Shown: piece by piece, positions 1 to 9,825 of the stretch
Numbering within the stretch: the first letter of the stretch is position 1
Layout: the number at the start of each line of letters is the position of its first letter
DNA from: Vibrio japonicus
GTDB lineage: Bacteria; Pseudomonadota; Gammaproteobacteria; Enterobacterales; Vibrionaceae
Direction of reading: 5' to 3'
DNA: 64,000 bases
NCBI RefSeq assembly: GCF_024582835.1
Contig: NZ_CP102096.1
Location: 2,418,001 to 2,482,000, forward strand
The notes under the pieces: generated by a model
The model's input: the letters and a program-made list of their open reading frames with translations, nothing else
Told to the model about the DNA's origin: nothing
Database searches by the model: none
Translations under genes and position numbers: made by a program

Positions 1-1
1 A

Positions 2-1018
2 CAAGAATACAAAGTTAAAGTCGTGGGGACTGAGTGTAAAATCGATACCGTCAGTCATGTGACAGCAGTAAACTCCGCCAGTGATGACGTCATTGAGCGC
101 ATGGTACACACAGATCTTGTCACAACAGCAGTAGGTCCAAACGTACTGGATATTATCGCTAAGACCATCGCAACTGGTATCGCGAAACGCTTTGAAGCAG
201 GCAATGAAGCGCCGCTGAATATCATCGCGTGTGAAAATATGGTTCGCGGTACGACCCATCTAAAAGGCGAAGTTTACAAACACTTAGACAAGTCGCTGCA
301 CGCAAAAGCAGACGAGCTAATCGGTTTTGTCGATTCTGCAGTTGACCGTATCGTTCCACCAGCGGAAGCTGCCAATGATGATCCACTTGAAGTGACTGTA
401 GAGAGCTTTAGCGAATGGATTGTTGACGAACAACAGTTTAAAGGTGACGTGCCACACATTGAAGGAATGGAAACCACCAACAATCTGATGGCATTTGTTG
501 AGCGAAAACTGTTTACGCTCAATACGGGCCACTGCATCACTGCTTATCTTGGCTGCCTGAAAGGGCATAAAACGATTCGTGAAGCGATCGAAGATCCTGA
601 AATCCACGCGGATGTAAAACAGGCAATGTCAGAAAGCGGAGAAGTGCTGATTCGCCGTTACAATTTTGACCGCGAGATGCACAATGCGTACATCGATAAA
701 ATTCTTGGCCGCTTCGCGAACCCGTATCTGGTAGATGAAGTCGACCGAGTTGGTCGTCAGCCACTCAGAAAATTAGGGGCAAACGATAGATTGGTCAAAC
801 CTTTGCTAGGTACAATCGAGTATGGCACTGAAAACCAAGTACTTTTAAAAGGCATCGCCGCAGCTTTGAAGTATACTAACCGCGATGATCCACAAGCAGT
901 TGAACTACAAACATCGCTAAAAGAACATGGTGTGCGCCAAACTGTAGCCCACTACACTGGCCTAGCGATAGACAGTGAAGAAGTCGCAAAGATTGAAGCA
1001 ATCTACGTGTCTCTGTAA
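2..1018 (+). CDS. mtlD: mannitol-1-phosphate 5-dehydrogenase, 5' end cut by window edge
   Basis: Converts mannitol-1-phosphate, made by the mannitol PTS, to fructose-6-phosphate with NAD+ in the cytoplasm. The frame is open from base 2, so the gene enters from the left; a GTG at 23 is internal, not a start. About 338 of the usual ~382 residues are present; the missing part is the N-terminal nucleotide-binding segment. Family-typical stretches seen are [38 protein letters not shown], [13 protein letters not shown] and GRQPLRKL, all close to the enterobacterial enzyme. mtlR follows 60 bases downstream after a hairpin, the usual mtlA-mtlD-mtlR order; mtlA would lie just outside the window. Confidence 0.96.
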   Translation, partial: QEYKVKVVGTECKIDTVSHVTAVNSASDDVIERMVHTDLVTTAVGPNVLDIIAKTIATGIAKRFEAGNEAPLNIIACENMVRGTTHLKGEVYKHLDKSLHAKADELIGFVDSAVDRIVPPAEAANDDPLEVTVESFSEWIVDEQQFKGDVPHIEGMETTNNLMAFVERKLFTLNTGHCITAYLGCLKGHKTIREAIEDPEIHADVKQAMSESGEVLIRRYNFDREMHNAYIDKILGRFANPYLVDEVDRVGRQPLRKLGANDRLVKPLLGTIEYGTENQVLLKGIAAALKYTNRDDPQAVELQTSLKEHGVRQTVAHYTGLAIDSEEVAKIEAIYVSL

Positions 1019-1027
1019 CAATAACTC

Positions 1028-1052
1028 AAGGGGAGCAGTGTCTCCCCTTTTA
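1028..1052 (+). terminator. hairpin between mtlD and mtlR
   Basis: An 8-bp stem AAGGGGAG/CTCCCCTT with a 6-base loop followed by a short T run. It may terminate part of the mtlD message and reduce mtlR expression, since mtlR begins only 27 bases later. Confidence 0.7.
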
Positions 1053-1078
1053 AATAAACAAAAACGACTAACTGGTAT

Positions 1079-1609
1079 ATGGTAGACAGACTTAACGAAA
1101 CTGAAATAATAGAAACATTAAACGATGCACCATCGGTTCGCGGGTTCTTTATTGCCGCCGTGGATATCTTTAATAATTCTATCGATGCACTAATACAGAG
1201 AATCTTTCGAAAAGATAACTTTGCCGTGCAATCAGTCGTCGGGCCTTTACTCCAAGATTCTGGTCCGTTGGGCGACTTGTCTGTACGGTTAAAGTTGTTG
1301 TACGGTTTAGGGGTATTACCGGACGATGTCTATCACGACATCGAAGACATCATAAAAATCAAGAATGCGTTGAACAGTGATGCTTCGGATTACGAGTTCA
1401 CCGACCCTAATATTCTCGACCCAATAACCAAACTCAATTTAGTGCAAAATCTAGGGATGGTTCAGTTTCAAGTGTCTGAGCCTGACGACGATATCGACCT
1501 TGAGTTTTATCAATTGCAACTGAAACGTCAGCAGCAAGTTATCAAATCCGGGCTTTCTTTAGCCATTGTAGAGATATGCAATGAGCTAAATAAGGAAAGT
1601 CCGTTTTAA
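1079..1609 (+). CDS. mtlR: MtlR-family mannitol operon regulator
   Basis: A 176-residue member of the MtlR/YggD family, the mannitol operon repressor family of gamma-proteobacteria. Recognisable blocks are VRGFFIAAVDI, the near-invariant FRKDNFAVQSVV and GPLGDLSVRLKLLYGLGVL, and FTDPNIL. It lacks a conventional helix-turn-helix, as known for the family, and is somewhat shorter than the E. coli protein (~195 residues) because it lacks the N-terminal tail. No strong ribosome binding site precedes the ATG. Its place after mtlD supports the assignment; repression of mtlAD is family knowledge, not seen here. Confidence 0.9.
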   Translation: MVDRLNETEIIETLNDAPSVRGFFIAAVDIFNNSIDALIQRIFRKDNFAVQSVVGPLLQDSGPLGDLSVRLKLLYGLGVLPDDVYHDIEDIIKIKNALNSDASDYEFTDPNILDPITKLNLVQNLGMVQFQVSEPDDDIDLEFYQLQLKRQQQVIKSGLSLAIVEICNELNKESPF

Positions 1610-1782
1610 TCATTCTCATACCGATTCTAGAATCATCACAAGAAACCGTTTCAGCGTCATTGCATGTACTGCGAACCTTAGATTCCAAAAAATTAGCCAA
1701 CACAATCCGCATATACCTCACCAGATATGAGTTTCCGAACTCGTAAAATGTTTCGTGACCGATACATTGCATCAAGATCAAT

Positions 1783-1820
1783 AAAGGCGGCGAGTTATTA
1801 CACTCACCGCCTCTTTATTA
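1783..1820. terminator. bidirectional terminator between mtlR and glmS
   Basis: GGCGGCGAG and CTCACCGCC pair around an 8-base loop with one mismatch, flanked by A-rich and T-rich sequence on both sides, so it can serve both converging genes. The 257-base gap around it shows no other feature. Confidence 0.65.
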
Positions 1821-1866
1821 TGTTTACGCTACGTAAGGTAAATGGTTAGCTTCGCTTTACAGCCGA

Positions 1867-3699
1867 TTATTCCACTGTTACCGCTTTCGCTAAGTTGCGA
1901 GGTTGGTCGACGTCTGTCCCTTTGATAAGAGCGACGTAGTAAGACAGCAGCTGCATCGGAATGGTGTAATAAATTGGAGCCGTGATGTCACTTACGTGTG
2001 GCAAAGTGATAATTTTCATTGTGTCATCTGCTTCAAATCCTGCGTCCTCGTCCGCAAACACATAAAGTAGACCACCACGAGCACGCACTTCTTCAACGTT
2101 GGATTTCAGCTTTTCAAGTAAATCATTGCTTGGTGCAACAACAACCACAGGCATATCTGCATCAATCAAAGCCAACGGACCGTGCTTCAATTCACCTGCT
2201 GCGTAGGCTTCTGCGTGAATGTAAGAGATTTCTTTGAGCTTCAGTGATGCTTCCATAGCGATTGGGTAGAATTCACCACGACCTAAAAACAGTGTGTGAT
2301 GTTTATCGGCAAAATCTTCAGCTAATGCTTCAATCTCTTTTTCAAAAGAAAGCGCGGCATTAATTTGAGCAGGAAGCGCATGAAGAGCTTCAACGATCTC
2401 TTTCTCTTTTTCCTGACTAATACGATTTTGTTGCTTACCTAACGCAGTCACTAGCATTAGCAAAGCGGACAACTGAGTGGTAAACGCTTTCGTAGATGCA
2501 ACACCGATCTCTACACCAGCGCGAGTCATAAAGGCAAAATCAGATTCACGTACTAAAGATGAACCAGCGACGTTACAAATGGTCATCGCAGCCATGTAGC
2601 CTTTTTCTTTTGCCAGACGAAGCGCCGCTAGCGTATCGGCCGTTTCACCTGACTGAGACAGTGTGATCAACAAGCTATTAGGGCGAGTCACAAACTTGCG
2701 GTAACGGAATTCAGACGCAATTTCAACGTCACAGCTCACACCCGCAATATCTTCAAACCAGTAACGTGCAGTCATCCCTGCATTGTAAGACGTGCCGCAT
2801 GCGACGATCTGTACATGTTCTACTTTGCTCAGAATATCGGCTGCGTTTACACCAATAGATTCTGTAACAACAGAGTCAGCCGTTACACGACCTTCCATTG
2901 TATTAATCAGTGCCGTTGGTTGTTCGTAGATTTCTTTCTGCATGAAGTGACGGTATTTGCCTTTGTCACCTGCATCGTGTTCAGCGTTTGATTCCGTAAT
3001 CTCACGTTCAACAAGCTCGCCAGAGGCGTCAAAAACGGTAACTTCGCGGCGAGTGATTTCTGCAACGTCGCCTTCTTCTAGGTACATAAAGCGGCGAGTA
3101 ACGTTAAGTAATGCAAGCTGATCCGACGCTAAGAAGTTTTCACCGACACCAAAGCCAATCACGATTGGGCTACCTGAACGCGCAACGACAATGCGAGACG
3201 GATCTTTGCGATCCATCGCTACCGTGCCATAAGCACCTTCCAGTTGTTTAGCTGTGTTTTGTACAGCAACAACAAGAGATTCAGCACTGCGCATTTCCCA
3301 CTCAACAAGATGGGCAATCACCTCTGTATCGGTCTGAGATTCAAATACGTAACCGCGCTCACGAAGCATGTCACGCAACGCTTCGTGGTTTTCAATAATA
3401 CCGTTGTGTACTACAGTGATGTCGCCAGACATATGTGGGTGTGCATTCACTTCAGATGGTTCACCATGGGTTGCCCAGCGAGTATGCGCGATACCTGTAC
3501 CGCCTACTACCTGTGCTCCTTCAACTGCATCCGCTAATTCCTGCACTTTACCTAGGCGACGAACTCGCGTTAAGTTTGACTCGGTATCAACAATAGCAAC
3601 GCCTGCGGAGTCATAACCGCGGTACTCTAAGCGTCGTAGACCTTCAACCAAAATTTCCGCAACATCACGTTGTGCCACTGCACCAACAATTCCACACAT
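1867..3699 (-). CDS. glmS: glutamine--fructose-6-phosphate aminotransferase (isomerizing)
   Basis: Makes glucosamine-6-phosphate from fructose-6-phosphate and glutamine, the entry step to UDP-GlcNAc for peptidoglycan and LPS. It has 610 residues (E. coli 609). The N-terminal class II glutaminase domain (about 1-240) begins MCGIVG with Cys2 as the nucleophile after Met removal and contains RWATHG and AHPHM. Two SIS sugar-isomerase domains follow (about 285-425 and 455-600) with [19 protein letters not shown] and [20 protein letters not shown] ribosome binding site lies 7 bases before the ATG. A DeoR-type regulator lies 72 bases upstream on the same strand and is a likely co-transcribed regulator. 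RapZ, which controls glmS mRNA through GlmZ in enterobacteria, is encoded at 51.2 kb. Confidence 0.98.
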   Translation of the reverse strand: MCGIVGAVAQRDVAEILVEGLRRLEYRGYDSAGVAIVDTESNLTRVRRLGKVQELADAVEGAQVVGGTGIAHTRWATHGEPSEVNAHPHMSGDITVVHNGIIENHEALRDMLRERGYVFESQTDTEVIAHLVEWEMRSAESLVVAVQNTAKQLEGAYGTVAMDRKDPSRIVVARSGSPIVIGFGVGENFLASDQLALLNVTRRFMYLEEGDVAEITRREVTVFDASGELVEREITESNAEHDAGDKGKYRHFMQKEIYEQPTALINTMEGRVTADSVVTESIGVNAADILSKVEHVQIVACGTSYNAGMTARYWFEDIAGVSCDVEIASEFRYRKFVTRPNSLLITLSQSGETADTLAALRLAKEKGYMAAMTICNVAGSSLVRESDFAFMTRAGVEIGVASTKAFTTQLSALLMLVTALGKQQNRISQEKEKEIVEALHALPAQINAALSFEKEIEALAEDFADKHHTLFLGRGEFYPIAMEASLKLKEISYIHAEAYAAGELKHGPLALIDADMPVVVVAPSNDLLEKLKSNVEEVRARGGLLYVFADEDAGFEADDTMKIITLPHVSDITAPIYYTIPMQLLSYYVALIKGTDVDQPRNLAKAVTVE

Positions 3700-3771
3700 A
3701 TTTAAACTCCAGTAACTTTTATTCCGAATGGCAACAAGCGAAAGCCAGTCGGGTGATTAATACAAAATTCG

Positions 3772-4533
3772 TTATACGCAGATCACTTTGATCCCATGGG
3801 ATTCAATGATCTGTTTAGATTCGGAAGGAAGATCTTTATTAGTGATCAAGACGTCAATCACATCCCAAGCTAATTCTAAATTCGGGATTTTTCGGCCAAT
3901 TTTTTCAGATTCAACCATGACGATGACTTCGCGGGATACTTCAGCCATCACTTTGCTCAAGCCTACCAGCTCGTTAAATGTGGTTGTCCCACGATTTAAG
4001 TCGACGCCATCAGCGCCAATAAATAGTTGGTCAAAGTCGTATGACCTTAAAACGGATTCAGCGACTTGGCCTTGAAACGACTCCGAATGAGCATCCCATG
4101 TCCCACCCGTCATCAAGAGTGTTGGCTCACTTTCGAGTTCGTTGAGCGCATTAGCGACATTGAGTGAATTCGTCATCACAACCAAGCCATGCATACCATC
4201 AAGCTGCTTAATCAGAGCGCCTGTCGTGCTACCGCTGTCGATCACAATGCGGTTATGTTCGCGAATCAATTTCGCTGCAGCTTGAGCAAGCTCATTCTTA
4301 CGAACCGAAACACTATCACTCATTTCATCACTGACTACTTCTTTCGGTAATGCAATCGCGCCACCATAGCGTCTTAACAGCTGGCCATTTTTCTCTAGCG
4401 ACGCAAGATCCTTTCTAATAGTGACCTCTGACGTTCCAAACTGAAGTGAAAGCTCTTCCACACTCACCTCACCTTTCTCGTTAACAAGGTTAGAAATTTG
4501 GTGCCTTCTGAGTTGAGTATTTCGTTTCGACAT
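3772..4533 (-). CDS. DeoR/GlpR-family transcriptional regulator upstream of glmS
   Basis: A 253-residue DeoR-family protein. The N-terminal winged helix-turn-helix (about 7-58) includes VSVEELSLQFGTSEVTIRKDLASL and RRYGGA, the family signature. The C-terminal DeoRC sensor domain (about 75-235) shows IDSGSTTGAL, TNSLNVANAL, GADGVD and the late MVESEKIG; such domains bind phosphorylated sugars. Position immediately upstream of glmS suggests it senses an amino-sugar or hexose phosphate and controls glmS; that link is inferred from context only. Divergent from pykF across 431 bases. Confidence 0.88.
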   Translation of the reverse strand: MSKRNTQLRRHQISNLVNEKGEVSVEELSLQFGTSEVTIRKDLASLEKNGQLLRRYGGAIALPKEVVSDEMSDSVSVRKNELAQAAAKLIREHNRIVIDSGSTTGALIKQLDGMHGLVVMTNSLNVANALNELESEPTLLMTGGTWDAHSESFQGQVAESVLRSYDFDQLFIGADGVDLNRGTTTFNELVGLSKVMAEVSREVIVMVESEKIGRKIPNLELAWDVIDVLITNKDLPSESKQIIESHGIKVICV

Positions 4534-4964
4534 TTATCTACATTTTTATAGTTTCAATTCGAAAGATATTATAGTTGAAGTGAAACTTTTTAGTCCATTT
4601 ATTTTGAACCAAAAAATTAATAATTCACGATAAAACCTTGTCCTAAGACAATTCTTAGGCAGTGATATTGGCTAAATTCAGTGGTAGAATGCGCCACCTA
4701 AACGAAAAAAAATTACAGAATTGAACGTTATATTTTTGCAACTAACCCCATATATATTGGATTAGTCACATTAATACTGGATATCAGCGTCTAACATTAG
4801 TCATAAAATGACTAAAATTAGTGAAAGACTTTCAGTTTTGAAGTTATGTCAGAAGCGCGTTTACAACCGATGAAGCAGGCACAAAATGCTAAGTAAACGC
4901 CCATGACTTCAAGCTAAGCAACAACTTTCAAATTGTAACTATTATTGACCGGAGAGTATCTTCC
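4534..4964. other. intergenic region between deoR-type gene and pykF
   Basis: 431 AT-rich bases between divergent genes. They must hold both promoters, but no hexamer pair was convincing. The only clear structure is the long inverted repeat at 4840-4910, listed separately. No open frame worth calling. Confidence 0.6.
4840..4910 (+). promoter_or_regulatory. long two-part hairpin in the pykF leader
   Basis: Outer stem GAAGTTATG (4840-4848) pairs with CATGACTTC (4902-4910) with one G-U pair; inner stem GCGTTTAC (4857-4864) pairs with GTAAACGC (4893-4900). The left side has an 8-base bulge and the inner loop is 28 bases with a further GCA/TGC pairing. It ends 54 bases before the pykF ATG. It could be a structured leader or a small RNA; no known riboswitch class was recognised. 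Confidence 0.5.
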
Positions 4965-6377
4965 ATGAAAAAGACCAAAATCGTATGTACGATTGGCCCT
5001 AAAACTGAATCTGTAGAGAAGCTAACTGAACTAGTAAATGCAGGCATGAATGTTATGCGCCTTAACTTCTCTCACGGTGACTACGAAGAGCACGGCACTC
5101 GTATCGCGAACTTCCGCAAAGTAATGGAAGAAACTGGCAAACAGCTAGCCATTCTTCTAGATACTAAAGGTCCTGAAATCCGCACTATTAAACTAGAAAA
5201 CGGTGATGACGTTGATCTAGTCGCAGGTCAAGAGTTCACTTTCACAACTGACACTTCAGTTGTTGGTAATAAAGACATCGTTGCGGTTACTTACGCAGGC
5301 TTTGCAGCAGATCTAAACGTTGGTAACACTATCCTAGTAGACGACGGTCTAATCGAGATGGAAGTTATCGCAAAAACTGACACTGAAGTTAAGTGTAAAG
5401 TTCTTAACAACGGTGCTCTAGGTGAAAACAAAGGTGTAAACCTACCAGGCGTTTCTGTAAATCTACCTGCTCTATCTGAAAAAGATAAAAACGACCTTAA
5501 GTTTGGTTGTGAGCAAGGCGTTGACTTCGTTGCAGCTTCTTTCATCCGTAAAGCATCAGACGTTCAAGAAATCCGCGAAGTACTGACTGCAAACGGCGGC
5601 GAAAACATCCACATCATCTCTAAGATCGAAAACCAAGAAGGTGTTGATAACTTCGACGAGATCCTAGAGCTTTCTGACGGCATCATGGTTGCACGTGGCG
5701 ACCTAGGTGTAGAGATCCCAGCAGAAGAAGTTATCTTCGCTCAGAAAATGATGATCGAGAAATGTAACCGTGCTCGTAAGATGGTTATCACTGCGACTCA
5801 AATGCTTGACTCTATGATCAACAACCCACGTCCGACTCGTGCAGAAGCGGGCGACGTTGCGAACGCAGTAATGGACGGTACTGACGCAGTAATGCTTTCT
5901 GGTGAAACAGCGAAAGGTAAGTACCCTGTTGAAGCGGTAACTATCATGGCTCAAATCGCGAACCGCACTGACTCTGCGTTAAAAGCTGAGCTAGGTTCTC
6001 GTCTAGATAGCCCTCGCCTACGTATTACAGAAGCAGTATGTAAAGGCGCAGTAGACACTGCTGAGAAACTAGCAGCTCCACTGATCGTAGTTGCAACTGA
6101 AGGTGGTAAATCTGCACGTTCTGTACGTAAGTACTTCCCAACGGCAAATATCCTAGCGCTTACCACTAACCCTAAAACGGCAGCACAGCTTGTTCTGACT
6201 AAAGGTGTTCGTCCAGTTCTTGTTGATACTATCGAAAGTACTGACGCATTCTACCTACGTGGTAAAGAATTGGCCCTAGAATCTGGTCTAGGCAAGAAAG
6301 GTGACATCGTAGTCATGGTTTCTGGTGCACTCGTTGCTTCAGGTACGACAAACACGGCATCTGTACACGTTCTTTAA
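4965..6377 (+). CDS. pykF: pyruvate kinase I
   Basis: Catalyses the last ATP-yielding step of glycolysis, PEP + ADP to pyruvate + ATP. It has 470 residues, as in E. coli PykF. Domain A carries [35 protein letters not shown], the catalytic-lysine stretch [10 protein letters not shown], metal-binding [12 protein letters not shown] and [11 protein letters not shown]; domain B lies about 70-170; the C-terminal allosteric domain about 345-470. A CGGAGAG ribosome binding site precedes the ATG. The codon use is restricted, as in highly expressed genes. A strong terminator follows. Confidence 0.98.
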   Translation: MKKTKIVCTIGPKTESVEKLTELVNAGMNVMRLNFSHGDYEEHGTRIANFRKVMEETGKQLAILLDTKGPEIRTIKLENGDDVDLVAGQEFTFTTDTSVVGNKDIVAVTYAGFAADLNVGNTILVDDGLIEMEVIAKTDTEVKCKVLNNGALGENKGVNLPGVSVNLPALSEKDKNDLKFGCEQGVDFVAASFIRKASDVQEIREVLTANGGENIHIISKIENQEGVDNFDEILELSDGIMVARGDLGVEIPAEEVIFAQKMMIEKCNRARKMVITATQMLDSMINNPRPTRAEAGDVANAVMDGTDAVMLSGETAKGKYPVEAVTIMAQIANRTDSALKAELGSRLDSPRLRITEAVCKGAVDTAEKLAAPLIVVATEGGKSARSVRKYFPTANILALTTNPKTAAQLVLTKGVRPVLVDTIESTDAFYLRGKELALESGLGKKGDIVVMVSGALVASGTTNTASVHVL

Positions 6378-6402
6378 TCGAATAGTACACATCCTTTGTT
6401 TC

Positions 6403-6430
6403 AAAGAGGGCTCAATGCCCTCTTTTTGTT
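6403..6430 (+). terminator. pykF terminator
   Basis: A perfect 9-bp stem AAAGAGGGC/GCCCTCTTT around TCAAT, followed by TTGTTTTT. Confidence 0.92.
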
Positions 6431-6438
6431 TTTCGCGA

Positions 6439-7134
6439 TTAATCTAGCTGGAAGACGACATCCACTCTATCGCGTATTACCATCGTTGAATCTTGATAGG
6501 TACTCGATTCTACCTTCGCGTCCATCGCCATTGAACGCATAATGACAGGCTGAGTGCTTGGCATGTTGTAGTCAATACGCCACACACCTTTTAGCTTTTT
6601 ACCAAACCCTTTCGCAAGAGATTCTGCTTTCATATTGGCATCTCTCATCGCCTCTACTCGGGCTTTCTCCTGATACTTAGCTGGCTCTTTTACTTTCAGC
6701 TGAATATTATCAACTTGATTAATTCCTGCATTCAGAGCGATATCAAGGTATTGATTGAGTTTCTCCAACTCATTGACCGTAACACTCACGGTGCGGCTTG
6801 CTCGATAGCCGACCAACTCCGGCTTGCCATCTTTTGGATAATGGTATTGGGGAGAAAGGTATAAGTTTGAACTATTGATATTGTCTACATGTACGCCCTG
6901 CTTTTTCAACTCCGACAGAAAATCAGACACGACCTTATCGACTGACTCTTTAGCTTGTTCTGCTGTCATTGTTGTTTCCACCACTCTGACAGAAAACTCC
7001 GCCATATCAGGCTTAGCAATTACTTCTCCATATCCTGACGTTGATAGGTGAGCAAAATCGGGAGTGTTAGCCATCACTCCAAAGCTAATCGCTCCGGTTA
7101 ATAACGCTGTCATTAATGCTGAGACTTGTTTCAT
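6439..7134 (-). CDS. yggE: periplasmic SIMPL-domain protein (YggE-like)
   Basis: A 231-residue secreted protein of the SIMPL (DUF541) family. I start at 7134 rather than the upstream ATG at 7167: AGGAGAG lies just before it, and the product then begins with a normal signal peptide (MKQVSALMTALLTG..., cleavage after VMA near residue 21). Family features include STSGYGEV, LSPQYHYPKDGK, GYRASRTVSVTV and a DVVFQL end, close to E. coli YggE, which is also a neighbour of mscS and fbaA. YggE has been linked to reduced oxidative stress, but its biochemical role is not settled. Confidence 0.85.
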   Translation of the reverse strand: MKQVSALMTALLTGAISFGVMANTPDFAHLSTSGYGEVIAKPDMAEFSVRVVETTMTAEQAKESVDKVVSDFLSELKKQGVHVDNINSSNLYLSPQYHYPKDGKPELVGYRASRTVSVTVNELEKLNQYLDIALNAGINQVDNIQLKVKEPAKYQEKARVEAMRDANMKAESLAKGFGKKLKGVWRIDYNMPSTQPVIMRSMAMDAKVESSTYQDSTMVIRDRVDVVFQLD

Positions 7135-7245
7135 TCTTTCTCTCCTTATGAGATGGAATTCATACATAATAAAGAATGAACAAAACTAGACCAAGCTCAA
7201 TCCCATTCATATGACAAAGAATTAACTCAGTCCCCAAATTTTTAA

Positions 7246-7276
7246 ATAAAAAAAGCGAGGCTGACACCTCGCTTCG
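7246..7276 (-). terminator. mscS terminator
   Basis: An 8-bp stem AAGCGAGG/CCTCGCTT with a 6-base loop; on the minus strand it is followed by a run of T (plus-strand A7). Confidence 0.88.
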
Positions 7277-7291
7277 TTTTATTCCGTGGAA

Positions 7292-8155
7292 TTAGTTTAC
7301 CTTGTTTAGGTGAACATCCATCTGTGGGAATGGGATTTCGATACCGTTCGCATCCAATGCCTCTTTAATCGCTAGCATTGAATCAAAGTATACACCCCAA
7401 TAGTCTTCAGTTTTTACCCATGGACGAACGACAAAGTTAACAGAAGAGTCTGCCAGTGTATGCACACCGATTGTCATGTCTGGGTTCTTTAGGATACGGC
7501 TGTCTTTTTCCAACGTCTCACGAAGAACTTGCTTAGTTTTCTTTAGATCCGCTTTGTACGAAACACCAATCACTAAATCCACACGACGCGTTGCGTGGCG
7601 AGAATAGTTTGTAATTGGACCACCGATAACGCCTGAGTTTGGTACAACAACCATTTTGTTATCTGGTGTTTTTAGTACGGTTTGGAAAATTTGGATTGCT
7701 TCCACACTACCTGCAACACCGCCAACTTCTACATAATCGCCTGACTTGAATGGACGGAAAGCCACAATCAGAACGCCTGCTGCAAAGTTAGAAAGTGAGC
7801 CTTGTAGAGCAAGACCAACGGCAAGACCTGCTGCACCGATTACGGCAACAACAGATGCTGTTTGTACACCAAGACGACCTAGCGCTGCGATCAATACGAT
7901 GATGAACAGTAGGTAACGAACAAGACCATGAACAAACTCAACAACAGCCTTGTCCATGTTTTTCTTTTCTAGAACTTTTGCAACACTGCCTGCTACCGCT
8001 TTAACAATGATGTTACCGATAAACAGAATAATCAGCGCAGAGATAATATTCACACCGTACTGAACAAGTAGGTCTGAGTTATTAGTCAGCCACTTTTCAG
8101 CCTGGGACAAGCCCTCTACGATAGGAGCTTCTACGCCCGTTGATTCACCTGCCAT
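7292..8155 (-). CDS. mscS: small-conductance mechanosensitive channel MscS
   Basis: Inner-membrane heptameric channel that opens under membrane tension to release solutes on hypo-osmotic shock. At 287 residues it matches E. coli MscS (286). Three membrane segments lie at about 30-52, 68-90 and 96-128; the last is the pore helix with the Gly/Ala pattern AAGLAVGLALQGSLSNFAAG. It is followed by the cytoplasmic beta domain (RPFKSGDYVEV, VVVPNS) and cage. Lies downstream of fbaA as in E. coli, but the fbaA terminator and a 440-base gap suggest its own promoter. Confidence 0.96.
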   Translation of the reverse strand: MAGESTGVEAPIVEGLSQAEKWLTNNSDLLVQYGVNIISALIILFIGNIIVKAVAGSVAKVLEKKNMDKAVVEFVHGLVRYLLFIIVLIAALGRLGVQTASVVAVIGAAGLAVGLALQGSLSNFAAGVLIVAFRPFKSGDYVEVGGVAGSVEAIQIFQTVLKTPDNKMVVVPNSGVIGGPITNYSRHATRRVDLVIGVSYKADLKKTKQVLRETLEKDSRILKNPDMTIGVHTLADSSVNFVVRPWVKTEDYWGVYFDSMLAIKEALDANGIEIPFPQMDVHLNKVN

Positions 8156-8547
8156 AATTCGTATCCTCTAAATACAGATTTTTATTTAACCTAAAGTTTT
8201 TCAAAAAGTGCGTGTCATCAAAACTGAGACTATAAATCTTAACTACATCCATATTGTTAAACTGAACAAACGTCAGTATTTTCGCGCAATATCTTAGATA
8301 TTGACTTTTACAAGTCAAGCTGTTGCAAACACATATAAAACATAAGGTTATCTATGCTGCTCGATATCTGCTTTTTACAGGTTACGTAAAGGTTTTAGAA
8401 TTCGCCAGATTTTTTGCGCAATTTTGCACCGTTTGATGATTATATGCACACCATGCAGCCATCACCTGCATCAATAAAACCCAAAGACCCATAAATAAGA
8501 AAATGAAAGTAGAGGCATGAAAAACATTCTCTGAATGACAAGCAATA
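8156..8547. other. non-coding stretch between mscS and the fbaA terminator
   Basis: 392 bases with no credible open frame on either strand. It should contain the mscS promoter near its left side. I see no repeat or operator I can name. Confidence 0.5.
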
Positions 8548-8573
8548 AAAAACCCGCTCAAGGAGCGGGTTTC
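8548..8573 (-). terminator. fbaA terminator
   Basis: A 10-bp stem AAACCCGCTC/GAGCGGGTTT with a 3-base loop, followed by T5 on the minus strand. Confidence 0.92.
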
Positions 8574-8594
8574 AGAAAACTCAATTCAGACGAA

Positions 8595-9671
8595 TTATAG
8601 TACGTCGATTGCGTTAAGGTCTGCAAATGCTTGCTCAAGACGAGTAACCATTGCCGCTTGACCTGCACGTAGCCATACGCGCGGATCGTAGTACTTCTTG
8701 TTTGGCGCATCTTCGCCAGTTGGGTTACCGATTTGACCTTGTAGGTAATCGTGGTTTTCAGCTTCGTATTTGCGGATACCATCCCAAGTTGCCCACTGAG
8801 TATCAGTATCGATGTTCATTTTGATCACACCGTAACCGATAGACTCACGGATTTCTTCTAGAGAAGAACCAGAACCGCCGTGGAATACGAAGTTTAGAGA
8901 GTTTGCAGGTAGACCGAACTTCTCAGAAACGTGCGCTTGAGAGTCACGTAGGATAGTTGGAGTAAGTACAACGTTACCAGGCTTGTAAACACCGTGTACG
9001 TTACCGAAAGATGCTGCGATAGTGAAACGGTGGCTGATAGCGTTTAGTTTCTCGTATGCGTAAGCAACGTCTTCAGGAGAAGTGTAAAGCTCAGATGCGT
9101 CCATGTCAGAGTTATCTACGCCGTCTTCTTCACCGCCAGTACAACCTAGTTCGATTTCTAGAGTCATGTTCATTTTAGCCATGCGCTCTAGGTACTTAGC
9201 ACAGATTTCGATGTTCTCTTCTAGAGACTCTTCAGAAAGGTCGATCATGTGAGAAGAGAATAGTGGCTGACCAGTTTGTGCGAAGTGCTCTTCACCTGCA
9301 TCTAGAAGACCATCGATCCATGGAAGAAGTTTTTTAGCTGCGTGGTCAGTATGTAGGATAACTGGTACACCGTACGCTGCTGCTACTGCGTGTACGTATT
9401 TAGCACCTGCGATAGCACCTAGAATTTGAGCTTCTTGACCTTCAAGTTTTAGACCTTTACCAGAGAAGAAAGCCGCACCACCGTTAGAGAACTGAACGAT
9501 TACTGGCGCTTTAACTTTTGCTGCTGCTTCTAGTACTGCGTTAACAGAATCAGTACCTACACAGTTTACTGCTGGAAGCGCGAAGTTGTTTTCTTTAGCA
9601 ACTTCAAAAACTTTCTGAACGTCATCGCCAGAAATAACACCTGGTTTTACGAAATCGAAGATCTTAGCCAT
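8595..9671 (-). CDS. fbaA: class II fructose-bisphosphate aldolase
   Basis: Zinc-dependent aldolase that splits fructose-1,6-bisphosphate into DHAP and glyceraldehyde-3-phosphate and runs in reverse in gluconeogenesis. 358 residues, as in E. coli FbaA. Seen: HTDHAAKKLLPW with zinc/catalytic Asp-His residues, LEIELGCTGGEEDGV, FGNVHGVYKPGNV, VFHGGSGS and KMNIDTDTQWA. Codon use is strongly biased, typical of a very highly expressed gene. It is last in the epd-pgk-fbaA series; a hairpin after pgk may make its expression partly independent. Confidence 0.98.
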   Translation of the reverse strand: MAKIFDFVKPGVISGDDVQKVFEVAKENNFALPAVNCVGTDSVNAVLEAAAKVKAPVIVQFSNGGAAFFSGKGLKLEGQEAQILGAIAGAKYVHAVAAAYGVPVILHTDHAAKKLLPWIDGLLDAGEEHFAQTGQPLFSSHMIDLSEESLEENIEICAKYLERMAKMNMTLEIELGCTGGEEDGVDNSDMDASELYTSPEDVAYAYEKLNAISHRFTIAASFGNVHGVYKPGNVVLTPTILRDSQAHVSEKFGLPANSLNFVFHGGSGSSLEEIRESIGYGVIKMNIDTDTQWATWDGIRKYEAENHDYLQGQIGNPTGEDAPNKKYYDPRVWLRAGQAAMVTRLEQAFADLNAIDVL

Positions 9672-9790
9672 GGAATTAATCCTATTTATCTGTCGTTTTA
9701 AAAATAAAACTTGTTAAGTTTAAATTCTTGCAAACGTTTGCTCACAACACGGCGATTCTAACAAAGAATAGTGTGGTATGCAGCAAACAA

Positions 9791-9819
9791 GAAAGCGGGA
9801 GAACCCTTCCCCCGCTTTC
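9791..9819 (-). terminator. hairpin between pgk and fbaA
   Basis: A 9-bp stem GAAAGCGGG/CCCGCTTTC with an 11-base loop sits just after pgk on the minus strand, in the 154-base pgk-fbaA gap. The following T run is weak, so partial read-through is plausible. Confidence 0.65.
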
Positions 9820-9825
9820 ATTAAA

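Noticed and set aside
1542..1781. Minus-strand ORF overlapping the end of mtlR
   Set aside because: No ribosome binding site, no recognisable motif, and it runs over the mtlR 3' end.
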